Positions 1-11,145 of a stretch of DNA of 64,000 bases are shown in pieces. Under the pieces are notes generated by a model. It was not told the DNA's origin. It saw only the letters and a program-made list of their open reading frames with translations, and searched no databases. This DNA comes from Narthecium ossifragum. Lineage: Eukaryota; Streptophyta; Magnoliopsida; Dioscoreales; Nartheciaceae. Position 1 is the first letter of the stretch; every line of letters starts with the position of its first letter. Location: the NCBI GenBank assembly GCA_963920575.1, contig OY986972.1, forward strand, positions 6,522,010 to 6,586,009, given 5' to 3'. The position numbers and the translations under genes are program-made.

Positions 1-460
1 TGGGTTTGCCTTCCTAGCGAGAGTGGTAGAGTAGGACCCTGCTAAGCTGTTGCTCATTCCTACCTGGACTGTGTGTTTGCATGTGCGGGTCCCCGTTCTC
101 CTCTGGTGCTTCCCCGTCGGCAGTCTCGTGGCAGCGTGCCGGATCCTGACCATGTCTGAGGGTCAGGATGGTTTCGTTTGTGCTTTTGCGGAGACCCCGG
201 TGGGTGGTGTAGCTTCTTTTTGGGGACTGTTGATCCCTTGTAGCTTGTTGTACTAAACTCTTTTTTAACTCTTTAATATCTGTTTTGTAATAGATGTTAA
301 TAGATGTTGTAGTAGTTCGCTTCCGCCTTGTGCTTGCAGTCAGCTGTTTCCGCCAGCTGTGCGTTAGTCTCAGCTGTTTTCGCCAGTTGAGGCTAGTAGA
401 TGTAGGTTTCTCCCCCTCGTGTCCCGGCCCGGTCGGGGTCCTACGGGTCAGGGCGCGACA
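1..460 (-). repeat. LTR fragment (family A), reverse orientation, cut by window edge
   Basis: Reverse-oriented terminal part of the large LTR family that recurs through the window (full copies at 4639, 45594 and 52034). It ends at 460 with GGGCGCGACA, the reverse complement of the family start TGTCGCGCCC. The block near 25-100 matches, in reverse, the conserved 'GCACCTGCAAAC...GGTAGGAATGA...AAGCTCAGCAGGG' block of the 52034 copy. Short ORFs here are not genes. The other end lies outside the window. Confidence 0.75.
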
Positions 461-842
461 CGTAGAATAAAATCCTGCTAAGCTTATTGCTCACTCCTAC
501 CCGGGTTGCATTTGCAGGTGCATGCGCCAGCGCTTCCGTAGCTCCTAACAGATCAGTTTTTGGAGGCGTTCGAGGTTTCTTAAGACTCTACTGTACTTTT
601 GGCAGCTTTTTCTTATAGATATCCTTCGATGATTATATTAAATGTATAATTTCCTCTTCAATGAGTTTTGATAATACTGTATCAGTATATTTTGATTTAA
701 TATTGGAGATTACATTTTTAGATTTAGATAAATTGTTTAAATTAGTTGTGATAATTGTTATAAATGTGCCACAGATGGATTGAGTAGATTATGAACCCTC
801 ATGCCCCGAACTGGATGGGTTTTCTAGGTTAGGGTGCGATAC
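461..842 (-). repeat. older LTR fragment (family A), reverse orientation
   Basis: Read in reverse, it runs from TATCGCACCC (near 842) through AACCCATCCAG and GAGGGTTCAT to CCCGGGTAGGAGTGAGCAAT (near 490-520). This is the order seen at the start of the 4639 LTR, but more diverged. It abuts the copy ending at 460, suggesting one landed in or beside the other. No clear target duplication was seen at the junction. Confidence 0.65.
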
Positions 843-1765
843 GTCACCTAGTAGACCTGCAGAAGAAGATGGGTCTGCAAACGTAGCTCAAGTAGGGGTG
901 AGCAAAAGCCCAGTATGTGACTAACGAACGACACAAGAAACTAACTAATATAAATAAACAATATCATATGGGGCCTAAGTCTTAGTTCAAGGGAACTCCC
1001 AACCTAAGCCCAATCTCGCAATCGACCCATCGCTCTCCACCACAATCCGGACGACTACCCTGCCAACCGTGGGCTCAGCTGAACCGGCATTGATCAACAG
1101 ACATTAGAATGCCTCCCAATAGTCAGTTGACTTAGGTTCCAGATTGTCAATCATTCCTCGAAACAATAACAAATTTAATAATTCAGATCTATATTAAATC
1201 ATACAACCATTCTCATAGAATCCTTGACCGATCACGGGGATCCATGTCCACCTGTAACCTCGATTGCAGACACCTAGACCCGATCCTAGCCTAGACTCAT
1301 AGATTCGAGCTGCTCGAGAACCTCGGATCAGCGATTTACTCAATCGCCGCGACCTATCCATGTCATGCATACAAATACAAGATTTAATATGAACATAACA
1401 AGACATTAGTACACTTGCACAACTCAAGCAAAACAACATAGCATGTGTTTTTGACATAACCATATTATAACCAGCATATAACTACAATCCATAAGCATCA
1501 CAAGAAATATACATATCTGCATATCATCCATACATCATGGGTAGTACACCGACCTCAAAGAGACGAACAAGAACTCCCAAACCACCAGATCCAAGCAAAC
1601 TACAATCTCTCAGCTTCTTCTATTACCATGAAAAAACAGACACCTATTTAATTATATAACTAACCCATTATCTCTCGTAAGAGATCATCATATAACTTAT
1701 CAATGCGAAGAACTCAAGCTCAGCAACAGCAAAACAAATCTGCCAACTCTTGGTAGTAGTAACTA

Positions 1766-2182
1766 GGGAAAATTACCTTTTTCGTCCTTCAAGTTTCATC
1801 GAAGTAACGTTTAAGTCCCTAATCTTTTATAAGTTTCAATTGGGTCCCTACAGTCTCATTTTCGTCACAATGTGGGACATCTGCCTGACGCCGTCTCTAT
1901 TCTTAACAGCTAGGGTGTCACGTGACCGTACGTGATGGATGCCGTGCAGATGGAAGTAACGTTTTAGTCCCTTAACTTTCATCAAAGTAACGTTTTAGTC
2001 CCTTAACTTCCATCACGTGCGGTCACGTGACACCCCAGCCGTTAAGTATAGAGACGGCGTCAGGCAGATGTCCCACATTGTGACGAATATGAGACTGTAG
2101 GGACCCAATTGAAACTTATAAAAGATTAGAGACTTAAACGTTAATTCGATAAAAGTTAAGGGACTAAAAAGGTAATTTTCCC
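1766..2182. mobile_element. Mutator-type MITE, near-perfect inverted repeat, 9-bp TSD
   Basis: A 417-bp element made almost wholly of two inverted arms of about 200 bp meeting near 1974. It starts GGGAAAATTACCTTTTTCG and ends with the complement, ...GGTAATTTTCCC. The 9-bp direct repeat TAGTAACTA flanks it at 1757-1765 and 2183-2191. A 9-bp duplication is the hallmark of Mutator-like elements. The two short ORFs on opposite strands that share the same residues are mirror images of the arms, not genes. There is no transposase, so the element is non-autonomous. Confidence 0.9.
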
Positions 2183-2365
2183 TAGTAACTAACCCAACTG
2201 AAAACCAACAGTTCCGAAACCCAACCCATGAGATGTACAAACATCCAAAATAGAGCCAAATTCACTCATGTATTAAAGCTTCAATCAATTTAGCCAAGAT
2301 TTAGATGGAAAGGAAAATAAACTCACTTGGTTGCAGACCACAATGGAATCTATTGCGCTTAAGGG

Positions 2366-2577
2366 CAGGGGCGGACCCAGCCTCTCGAGTAAGGGGTGGG
2401 GGGGGGGGGGGGGGGGGGGGGGGTGAGGGAGGAAGGGTAAGGGCGGCAGGGCCTAGGGGGGGCCAGGGGCACTGGGTTGGGGGGTGTGGGGGGCGCGGGG
2501 CCCACGGGAGGTTAAGCTAATAAAAAAAATTCAAGGGGGGCATGGGCCCCCCTGGTTTGTGAATAGGTCCACCCCTG
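2366..2577. mobile_element. hAT-type MITE, G-rich, 8-bp TSD
   Basis: A 212-bp element with ends CAGGGGCGGACCCAG and GGTCCACCCCTG, the common plant hAT-type terminal motif. It is flanked by CTTAAGGG (2358-2365) and CCTAAGGG (2578-2585), an 8-bp target duplication with one mismatch. It contains an uninterrupted G run around 2398-2423. No coding capacity. Confidence 0.85.
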
Positions 2578-3430
2578 CCTAAGGGGTACTAAAAGACAGA
2601 AGAACTCCCAGCCAGCAAGAGGAGCTCAAAAACCCCAAGATGCAACCAAGAATACAAATATACATATACGTTGTGAAACTAACTATGCTTGTGGAAGGAG
2701 AGCCTACAAGCCTACAAGCCTCCAAGGATTAGAAAACAAAATAGAACCAGGGAGGATTAAAGTTCATCCACCCATCACTTCACTCATCTAAGCTCGATCT
2801 GGGATCGAGAACCATACAACTCATAAAAGGTACTAGATGCCAAACAGGAAGAAGATGCAAAACTCATCCTAACAGATCTAACCAAACCAATAATTACAGC
2901 ACTCTTATCATAAAGCTAGATCCTCCAAAACCCACGGAGATTCATGCATTATAACTTCCCAACCTTACAGCAACTCAATAGGGAGAACATGATAAAAGGC
3001 TCATAAGAATTCATTATTTTAACCAATTAAGAAATCTTCTGTTTACCAACAAATAGAACTCAAAACAAGACAAGAGTTCACAAACCTCCAAGGATCAAAC
3101 ACCTCGAAGCAATCCAAGCAAGATAAGAACAAAATCAAACCAAGGAAACAAAGGCTTAGGTATAAGACAAACATAGGTGAGGGGAGGAACCAAAGCAAAT
3201 CATGATCTGAACTAAAAAATCCCATCCGATCTACTATTGATCAATAATTCGAAAACTAAAAACTAAGAAACTAGATATAGTTGAATCAACACAACTCTCG
3301 GCCGGAAGCAACAAATAGGAAAAAGAAGGCTGCTAACCTTCAGATGGTGTAGTATTTCTCCGCCGCCGGCGTCGATCGCGTCGGCGCGAGCACCTAGTTC
3401 TTCCTCGAGAACACCGGCTAGAGAGAGACA

Positions 3431-4260
3431 AGTCGTAGGAGGCCTTAAGTTACACGATCATACGTTCGCATATATCTCGTAATGGTTAGGATTATGGATA
3501 ATTCTAAATACAATGCAAAAAATGCTAGGGCACTGGAATTTTTTTTTTTTAATACCTATAATTACCCTTTTGAGAAATGTCTAAGTTGCCCCTCTCAATT
3601 TTAAATGCAATACAAGAATTGATAGGTGCACTACATCATCTTCTATCCATAACCCTCCTTTCATGGCTACATCATCTTCTACCTCTAACCCCTACTCACA
3701 CCACCTCCAACCACCATCCCACCACCTCCAAAGCACTCCTTGAGTGACAATAAAACCTACAATGTATTCATGTCAATGTCTCTTTCAATCCATCACCTTC
3801 TCCTTCATCATCCTCCACCTCATCTTTAGAGATTTCTTTTGAAAAAACTCTTCATTGCCCTACATAACGTGGCAGAGTAAAATGGACGGTCAAATTCCGG
3901 CATAGTGTAAAGAGGAGGAAGAGAATGAAGAATATGTGGCTACAAAGGTTAGAAGACTGTCATTTTTTTAAAGTAGCAGTTTCGTGTACCAGTCCGAATA
4001 AGTAAGACGTAGTTTAAATATATATATATATCTAACCTTTTTCACTATATTTTGGGTAGAAGATACTGAACTCATTTAATATATTTCGATTTCAAAGCAC
4101 CGAACGTGTCTCATTCTGTTCAAAAATTTCACTTCCTCCTCTTTACACTACCTATTCTGTCATTCATGAGCTGAGCTAATCATATACAAAGATACCGAAC
4201 TCACTTAATATATTTCGATTTTAAAGCACCGAATGTATAGGCCCCGAATAGTGCAGCAGA
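3431..4260. other. intergenic stretch with an internal 50-bp duplication
   Basis: No gene recognised. A block of about 50 bp (AAGATACTGAACTCATTTAA onward, through TTTCGATTTCAAAGCACCGA) at about 4060-4110 recurs with a few changes at about 4189-4239. A TA-dinucleotide run lies near 4020. Confidence 0.5.
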
Positions 4261-4638
4261 AGCGTAGCCTAGTCGACTTCACTTCAGACTAAACCAAAGC
4301 CAGCTTGACTCAGTTACAAGCCAAGACCCTACACAGCTAATCAAACCATGGAGATCAGATATCGTCCTATGGTCATGGGTAACACTACTCATGGGACATG
4401 ACGAAGATGATCCTGGAGAACCAGTGAGAGCACGACTCTTGGAGCTACTTGAGCAGTCAGATTGACCCCTAGATGCTCCTTCAGCACTACCTCTATTACC
4501 CCTGGACCCATCATGGGATCGACCCGGTTTCTCGCCGCCTGGTTCAAAGTTTCCATTGTGGTCTAGCTGAGTCATTCCAGTCCAACAAAGTGGAGCCCTC
4601 TTCCCTCATCAGACTCAGGCCTTGAGGACAAGGCCAAT
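4261..4638 (+). pseudogene. 3' remnant of a gypsy-type polyprotein region
   Basis: The only diagnostic part is its end. CTTGAGGACAAGGCCAAT is the conserved tail of plant Ty3/gypsy polyproteins (LEDKA...GRG). It resumes after the inserted solo LTR as TTCCGAAGGAAGGGGGATG, directly before a polypurine tract and LTR. Upstream frames are broken by stops, and no integrase motifs could be read in what remains. No 5' half or 5' LTR was seen. Confidence 0.55.
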
Positions 4639-7052
4639 TGTCACACCCCGACCCATAAAACCCATCCAGGACGGGGCGTGAGGGTTCCTATCACTATTCA
4701 CATCCAACTAGCGCGATACATTGCGGAAAACAAAGATAATCTTAAACAATTTAAACTCCAGAGGTAAAGCGGTAATTCAATTCATAAATACATCAACTTG
4801 TACTATTTAAACATCTTATACAAATTCTTATCAAACTCCTCGAAGGGAAAGATATAATACAATAATCCAAAAATCCTCGAAATATGTTTATAATATACAA
4901 AACCATCAAAAAGTACAACAGCTATCCTGCAGCAACCTCAGACGCCTCTGAAAGTACTCACGCCGCCAAAGGCTGATCCCGCCAGCCCTACTGCTGAAGA
5001 ACTGGAGCCTGCACCTGCAAACGCAACCCGGGTAGGAGTGAGCGATAAGCTCAGTAAGGTTCTACTCTACGACACGCAGAAGGGAGGAAAACATCAACAG
5101 TGATGTCTCCCCACTCAAGCCTAAGGAATGCCACGGGGTCCCACAACCCCTGTCGATGTCCCAAAGGCTCCTGCCATGGAACCTCTCTCCTGTACAAGTT
5201 ACCAGGAGGCCACGGAACAGTAACATGCAGGGTTACCCTTACCCAAGCAGGAAGACCATGCCTTGGGGACCCACGTCGAGAACGCATCGACATCCATCCT
5301 TAGCACTTAGCCTTAGGAAGACAACACGACCTCTAAACCTCAAAGCAAGATAATATTCCAGTCCGACTACTTAATAGTCCTTGATAACATGAGATTCTGA
5401 TTAAACAATCACGTCCTAACCCTGACTACCCAGCTGCAGTCCTAAGGCTAGATCCGAGCTACCCTAGAGCCTCGGATCGGCGATCAACCCATCGCCCGCC
5501 TAACCTGACATGCCTCTAATGCATACAATGCATGAACCAATGCAAACATCTATCCTAGATGTCTCTATATGCCACAACATCAGTTATATGTTCAACAGTT
5601 ATACAATAGCCCTCGACACTCGTCGGCAACGGGCTAAGGTTCCACAATACCTCATTAGCTAACACTCATACTTAGCTAACGGCTAGGGAAAGCGATAAGC
5701 ATTCAAACTACTATCAACCAAGTATTTAAATGCGAGTAAAGACCGTAAATTCGTCAAAGAGGTTAAACTCCCAATTCAAGTCCCAATCTCGATAGAAATC
5801 CCGTGAAAACATCGTGTATGCTTCCTAACATGATTGGATACCTATCATGAATGAAAACCAATCAAAGGAAACCAGAAAACGCAACTCAGTGGCCCACGGT
5901 CGATCCGACGGTCAATGCGATAGTTGATCCGACGGTCGACCGTGAGGCCACAGTCGATCCGACGGTCGATCGTGGAGCCAAACGAGGGGAAAGCATAAGG
6001 GCCACGATCGATCGATGCATCGACCCTGGGAAGCCCAAAACGAGACAGAGCCTCACGGACGATGGTCGATCCGACGGTTGACCGTGAGGCGGAATGGAAA
6101 AGAGAGGGAGCCCGCGGTCGATCAGTCCATCGACTGTGGGAGACAAAAAACGCGACATAGCCTGACGGTCGACCGTCAGGCCCAAAAAAAGTGTATCAAA
6201 GCTTGAGACCGTCGAGCCTAATGCACTGTTCTTCGGAACAGTGCCGGAAATCCAATTTCTTGGATTTGAAAGATCAAATCCTGTTGGAAATTAATCAAAC
6301 TTTGCAGCCATGCGTAATAGATGATGGAGAAGCTAATGGTATAAATAAAACACGATTTTGATGGTTAAATCTCAAATCTATATCTCAATGGCCGAAAACC
6401 GACAAAATGGCGATAATACGGAAATCGCCCGATAAAATACAGAAATCAACTGATAGGAATACTAGAAGCAAGCTATAATACACATGCATTGAACTACACA
6501 ACATTCTATCATGTCTTCCTACAGTGAAAACACAATAAACCTATCCTAGGAGAACCCGATCACATGATCGAGGTAGAAACACCTACTTGAGCAAGTAGGG
6601 CGGGTCCTCCACCCGTCCAACCAGTCAACCCGCCAAGATCCGCTCCTCGAAGCTCGCGTCTCCAAGCCCTAGCTCAGCCGCATGACAGAGAAAGAGAGAG
6701 AGAGGGCGAAGGAGACAATGACAGCAAAGAAGAAAGGAAAGAGAGAGAAAGGGACATGCTATATATAGAGATCAGGACCGATCTCGGCCGTCCAATTCAA
6801 TCTTTCCAGATCGAGCTCCGATCTTCCGATCGAAAGCACATTTAAGGTTCTAATCAATCACATACATCAATCCAAGTCTGTGTGTGTAACGCGGGTGTGA
6901 AACTGACCACCAAGGGGCATATTTACCAAAATGCCCCTGGGGTCAACAACTGCCATACGATCGCCCGATCGTACCCGATGTGAAAACAAACCAAAAGGAA
7001 AACGGCCCTCGACCCACGTGGTCGAGCCAGGTCAGAGGGACGGGCCCTCACA
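4639..7052 (+). mobile_element. solo LTR (family A), 2414 bp, TSD CCAAT
   Basis: Begins TGTCACACCCCGACCC and ends GGGCCCTCACA. The 5-bp direct repeat CCAAT lies immediately outside both ends (4634-4638 and 7053-7057). No primer-binding site, gag-pol or second LTR is present, so this is a solo LTR left by LTR-LTR recombination. It contains an array of CGGTCGATCCG-type palindromic motifs (about 5895-6180) and a GA-rich tract (6686-6750). It interrupts the coding tail of an older gypsy-type element and is therefore younger than it. Confidence 0.92.
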
Positions 7053-7060
7053 CCAATTCC

Positions 7061-7073
7061 GAAGGAAGGGGGA
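7061..7073 (+). promoter_or_regulatory. polypurine tract of gypsy-type element
   Basis: GAAGGAAGGGGGA lies directly before the LTR start TGATACGA at 7074. This is the expected position of the plus-strand primer for reverse transcription. It anchors the orientation (+) of the element. Confidence 0.75.
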
Positions 7074-8531
7074 TGATACGAATCGATCCGACTCGATCAA
7101 CTGGACCCGCGCCCAGAAGTGGACCCAAACGGGTTTAGCCTCTTTCCTAATTTGATTTGGACTTTCCTAGTTCAAACTAGAGTATTTAATTAGGGTTTAT
7201 TATTAGTATTTTATATTTTATTGAGTCCTAGTTGTTATTTGCTTGTTAGGAATTAATTAAGAGTCCTATTTGAGTTAGGAAGTTATTGTTAGAAGTTAAG
7301 TTTCAGTATATAAACCCTATTACTTGCTAATTAAGCAAAGGAGTTTTCTAGTTTGATTAAGACTCAGTCGAGGCCTCTATAAAAGGACCTCAATAGTTAG
7401 GTATGATGTATGGATGATGAATGAAGTATTGAGTAGATGAATAAAGTAGATAGTAGTTTAGGAGTAGCTTCTCATAATTATCATGGCTTGGTCCTCCATC
7501 AGGGATTAAGAAGGCTTAATCCTCTAGCTAGGATTATTCCTGGCTGAGATCTCTTTCCCAAGAGTTCTCTTCAACCGACGTCCACCGATTCACCTTCTTC
7601 GTCCTGGTCACCTTCTCCGCAGCAAGCACCGCCTCCATCGATATTTCTCTCTCCACGCCACTTTCCCTCTCCGTCATGTCAGTGCCACGTCACCACTCTC
7701 TCCTCGTCACCAACCACCTCATCGTCTACTTCCTTCCCCGGCAACCCATCTCCTCAACGCCGACCACCTACTTCCAGCTCTCTCCGCCCGCCCTACTACC
7801 ATCCAAAGCCATGGCCAACTCCCTCCTAGCCCCACAACCCCAGCCAACTCCTTCCCACCATCCTCCATCGTCTCCGGTGAACCCCTGGCCACCCAACCTC
7901 ACAACAGCCGCCCTCGCTCAACCCGATCTCGTCCCCAAACCCTTCTAAAACCCTCGCCACACTGCCTTAACCCTCCCTCCGGTCTTCTCCGACGTCCTAA
8001 ACCCCCGCAGAACCCTCGCCATCGTCTCTGACGTCGATCCTGTCTAAACCCACCGCCATCGACCTCCAGATCCCGCCGCACAACCGCCCAATCCGAGCCG
8101 ACAGATCATCTTCCCTCTGTCCGATGACCTTTCCAGCCAAGCTTCCGACCGCCGACGAGTCCCTATCGTCGTCGATCCACCCCCCGCCATTCCCAGCCAT
8201 CAGATTGGCCTTAACCAACCTTCTTAGCCTTTAACTCAGTTGACATGGTCAAAGCCCAGTCAACCAAGCCCAATTTCGTCAACCCGATTGATCTAACTCA
8301 ATCCTGGTTCGGACCAGTTCACTGAACCCAATCAAGCTTAGCCCATCAGACTTAGCCCAGTCTAATTCAGCCAGCATGATACAATTAGACTCGGCCAGAT
8401 CTGATCTAGCTCCAGCCAGACTTGATCCAGCTAGCCAGATTCAGCCAATCAAGTCCGATCAGACTCCATTCTGATCAATTGGAGTAGTAGAGACTCGGTA
8501 CAAGAGGATTGCGAGTAGACTGCTCGTATCA
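7074..8531 (+). mobile_element. 3' LTR of gypsy-type element
   Basis: A 1458-bp LTR with perfect short inverted ends TGATACGA...TCGTATCA, directly downstream of a polypurine tract. TATAAAAG at 7378-7385 is a plausible LTR promoter TATA box. The proline-rich reading frame at 7676-7948 lies in the LTR body and resembles no gene I recognise. Sequence after 8531 starts AATAT, which would be one target-duplication copy. The partner 5' copy is not in the window. Confidence 0.75.
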
Positions 8532-9560
8532 AATATTACCACCACACACGTCCTGTTCGGCGCCTCCACCTGTGAATCCCTCTCATATCAACGTCCGATT
8601 ATTTGCCATCTCCGGCGGACGCCTACTCCTCCACCATCATTGGTGTCGATGCCCGCCCATGCTCCACCGGGTCGTATGGCTCGGCAATGTTGAGGGCGTT
8701 CGTTGCATGCGCCGTGCCCACCGACGACGTACACGTGGCGGCCTCCACATACGGTGGGCTCGAAGAAGAATTGCGCCACCACATGACATAGCATGTTGAC
8801 ATGGCATGGTCATACACATCAATGCATCCCTATGCGGACCCATTTTATATGAATATAATAATATTATTTTTAATATTATTATTACAATAATATAAAAATA
8901 AGTAAATTCCACTTTTGAAATTTTTATAGGACATATTGGTAGTTTAATTAATTATATGATAATGCATATAATTTAATTAATAATATTTTCTCGTTTCATT
9001 AATATTATAATTCATATATTCACCGGTACTTCTGAATAAAATATTCGACACAATCAATTTTATTAAAGCATGAAAGATTATAATTAGATACACAAACGAA
9101 CTGTAATATTCTAAATTAACTTAAAAAGGCACTAAACAAGAAGCCACCTTCCAGTTTTAAATTAACTTGAAATGAATCCTTGGATATGGATGCGGGAATC
9201 CAGGATAGTTCCTATCTCGGGATAGGAATCCCCTTTTATCCTGTGATAGGAATCTTAGAATAAAGTGGGTGTTTGGATGCTATCCCGGGATTAGAGCAAT
9301 TGGTTGCATCTATCCTGATACCAAACAAGCTCAAAAGGTTTCATATTGATAACATATATAGGAGGGGCAACATGCAGCAAGAAGATAACGGTCAAAGAAA
9401 AGATCTTTCTCGCAAATATATATATTAGGAAACTTTCCTATGACAGTCTCATCTTAACCAAACAAGCATTGAGCAACCACTGAACACCCCAGCGTCACAA
9501 TCCAATCACCACCAACAAAATCACAACCCCAAATACCCACCCAAACAAAAAAAACACAAC
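8532..9560. other. intergenic, AT-rich, no gene seen
   Basis: Short overlapping frames at 8509-8912 on both strands look like noise in a GC-rich patch. About 8860-9120 is strongly AT-rich. A short inverted segment (GTTTGGATGCTATCCCGGGA near 9269, and CTATCCTGATACCAAAC near 9311) may be a MITE remnant. No target duplication was resolved. Confidence 0.4.
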
Positions 9561-9565
9561 CATAC

Positions 9566-9838
9566 CTGTTCCCCAAGCTTGGTGAAGTTGACAGACATAA
9601 TAGAAGACGAAACAATCAAATCGCTCTTCGAGAACTTATCCATACGCGATAATCCTTCACTCCGTTTCGCACCTCTGAAACCCATACTTGACGATCCATA
9701 AATTGTATTAAAGAACGAAATTTAGCAGAGAGAAGTAAGTACCGGCTTGTAAAGACGGAGTTTGGGGCGGCGGCAAGCTTGATGGTGCGAATGCCAGCTA
9801 GATTCTCGTCGAAATCCGGCTGGGGATCGTCAGCTGCA
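9566..9838 (-). pseudogene. fragment resembling chloroplast ribulose-phosphate 3-epimerase
   Basis: Two exon-like pieces read on the minus strand. Exon b, 9674 to 9566, encodes [20 protein letters not shown] followed by TKLGEQ. This matches the start of mature plastid ribulose-5-phosphate 3-epimerase (family pattern D-K-F-S-K-S-D-I-I-V-S-P-S-I-L-S-A-N-F), the Calvin-cycle and pentose-phosphate enzyme interconverting ribulose- and xylulose-5-phosphate. Its acceptor (TTTCAG) and donor (GTATGG) are intact. Exon a, 9743 up to about 9838, joins it in frame. No start codon was found, and none of the catalytic exons occur below 9566. Changes at the normally invariant SPSILSANF stretch, now SSSIMSVNF, suggest decay. 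It is a gene fragment left by duplication or transposon capture, or a very divergent 5' end. Confidence 0.55.
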
Positions 9839-11145
9839 CGTGGTTATATCGCGTCAGTTCTAAATCCGATTCGTTTCGAAACTCAAAACAAGATGGAACC
9901 CACCGACTACTATTTTCTTTTTCATCGACATCGTGGATATTAAGTTGATTGATAAGAAGAAGAACCATGAGTATTTACTATTGCACATCCGTGCAACAGC
10001 AACCTATTGCAAACCCCGAATCCCAGCACGGAGCCCCTTAAAAACCATAGACACAGACCGCACCGCACAAGATGGTCACTTAGCCGGAGAGGAAAGAGAC
10101 GTAACGCAAGCCTAACCATAACGTAACGTAACGCAACGCTTTCCTAATTATAATAAACGGCAGTAGCGGGGCCACGCACGGAAGGCCGCGCCAGCGCGGT
10201 AGATAAAGAGGTAAAATAACGCGCGTCACGCAGGCCGCGTGACCGACCGAGACCAGCGCGCGGGGCTGCGTGTGCGATGGCGACAGGCGCAGTAGGGCCC
10301 GCGCCGCGCCGGTGGTGACGGAAACAAGCAACAAGTGGGTGTTGTACCCGTGATGCGGAAATGGTACCTCCCCTCCGTACCACTCTCCTGTCCTTCTCCC
10401 GCCTCCTTTTCTTATTCTTTTGCTTCTTTATTGGTTTACAAAACTCTGATGGTCCCCTCATCAATTCATAATTTATGTGCGTAATCACACGAAATCCGGA
10501 GAAGAGCAGTCACGCACGCAACCAACCAGGAGACTTATCGTCAAGAACTAAGTATTTTTCTAGATACCAGGAGAAAAATTAGTTACCAAGAGTAACTGTT
10601 GTTTACTTGAGATAGTGCCAGGAATAAAGAGAGAGTGATGAGTGATGACAACGTTCTGGTGGGATGGAAATGCGGAGCACATGACCTTACCTACCCAAGA
10701 CCCAAGAATCCCCCCCCCCCCCACGTGTCACAACCCCTACTTTTAGTGGTGTTTGGTATTATTATTAGCCATCTTATCTTTATTTGTTAAAGCAGGGGTC
10801 CTATATATCCTTTTGCCTTTATTTTTGTCCATGTTAAAAAGTGCCTTTTTTTAGTGATTAGAAAAATTACGTTGGTGGTGCCACACCACCACACTCACTA
10901 GTACTCTCTTCTCTCTCTCTGAGTCCCCACTCTCTGCTTTTTATTAGAGAGTAAAGACTGGATTTTTATAGCAGTTGGGTGTGCGTTGGCTTCATCTCCC
11001 ACCTCGATTCTCTCTCCCTCTCTCTTCCCCACCACTTAAATTCTCTTCTCTCTTCTCTCGTCTCTCTTGCATATTATCTATCTGTCAGGTGTTGGGAGAG
11101 AGAGAGAGGGCTGTGACAGAGGAGAGTAGCCTTGCGTACAGAGAG
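9839..11145 (+). promoter_or_regulatory. upstream and leader region of the H+-ATPase gene
   Basis: No protein-coding gene seen. A CACGTG G-box core sits at 10722-10727 beside a C run. Just before the start codon (10900-11080) is a strongly CT-rich stretch (repeated TCTC, CTCTCTT), typical of plant 5' leaders and core promoters. GATTTTTATAGC near 10962 is the only weak TATA-like candidate. There is no ATG between about 11000 and the chosen start, so the first AUG would be used. Confidence 0.5.

Larger units (their letters stand above)
843..3430 (+). repeat. degraded LTR fragment (family A), forward, with nested MITEs
   Basis: The conserved block (TCTGCAAACGTAGCTCAAGTA then GGGGTGAGCAAAAGCCCAGT) lies near 878-920, and the 'GAACCTCGGATCAGCGATT' block typical of this family near 1318-1336, both in forward orientation. 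The segment is interrupted by a Mutator-type MITE (1766-2182) and a hAT-type MITE (2366-2577). From about 2580 to 3430 family identity is only presumed. No gene is supported. Confidence 0.5.

Noticed and set aside
1750..2240. Two ORFs on opposite strands sharing the same peptide
   Set aside because: They are mirror readings of the two arms of the Mutator-type MITE; no gene.
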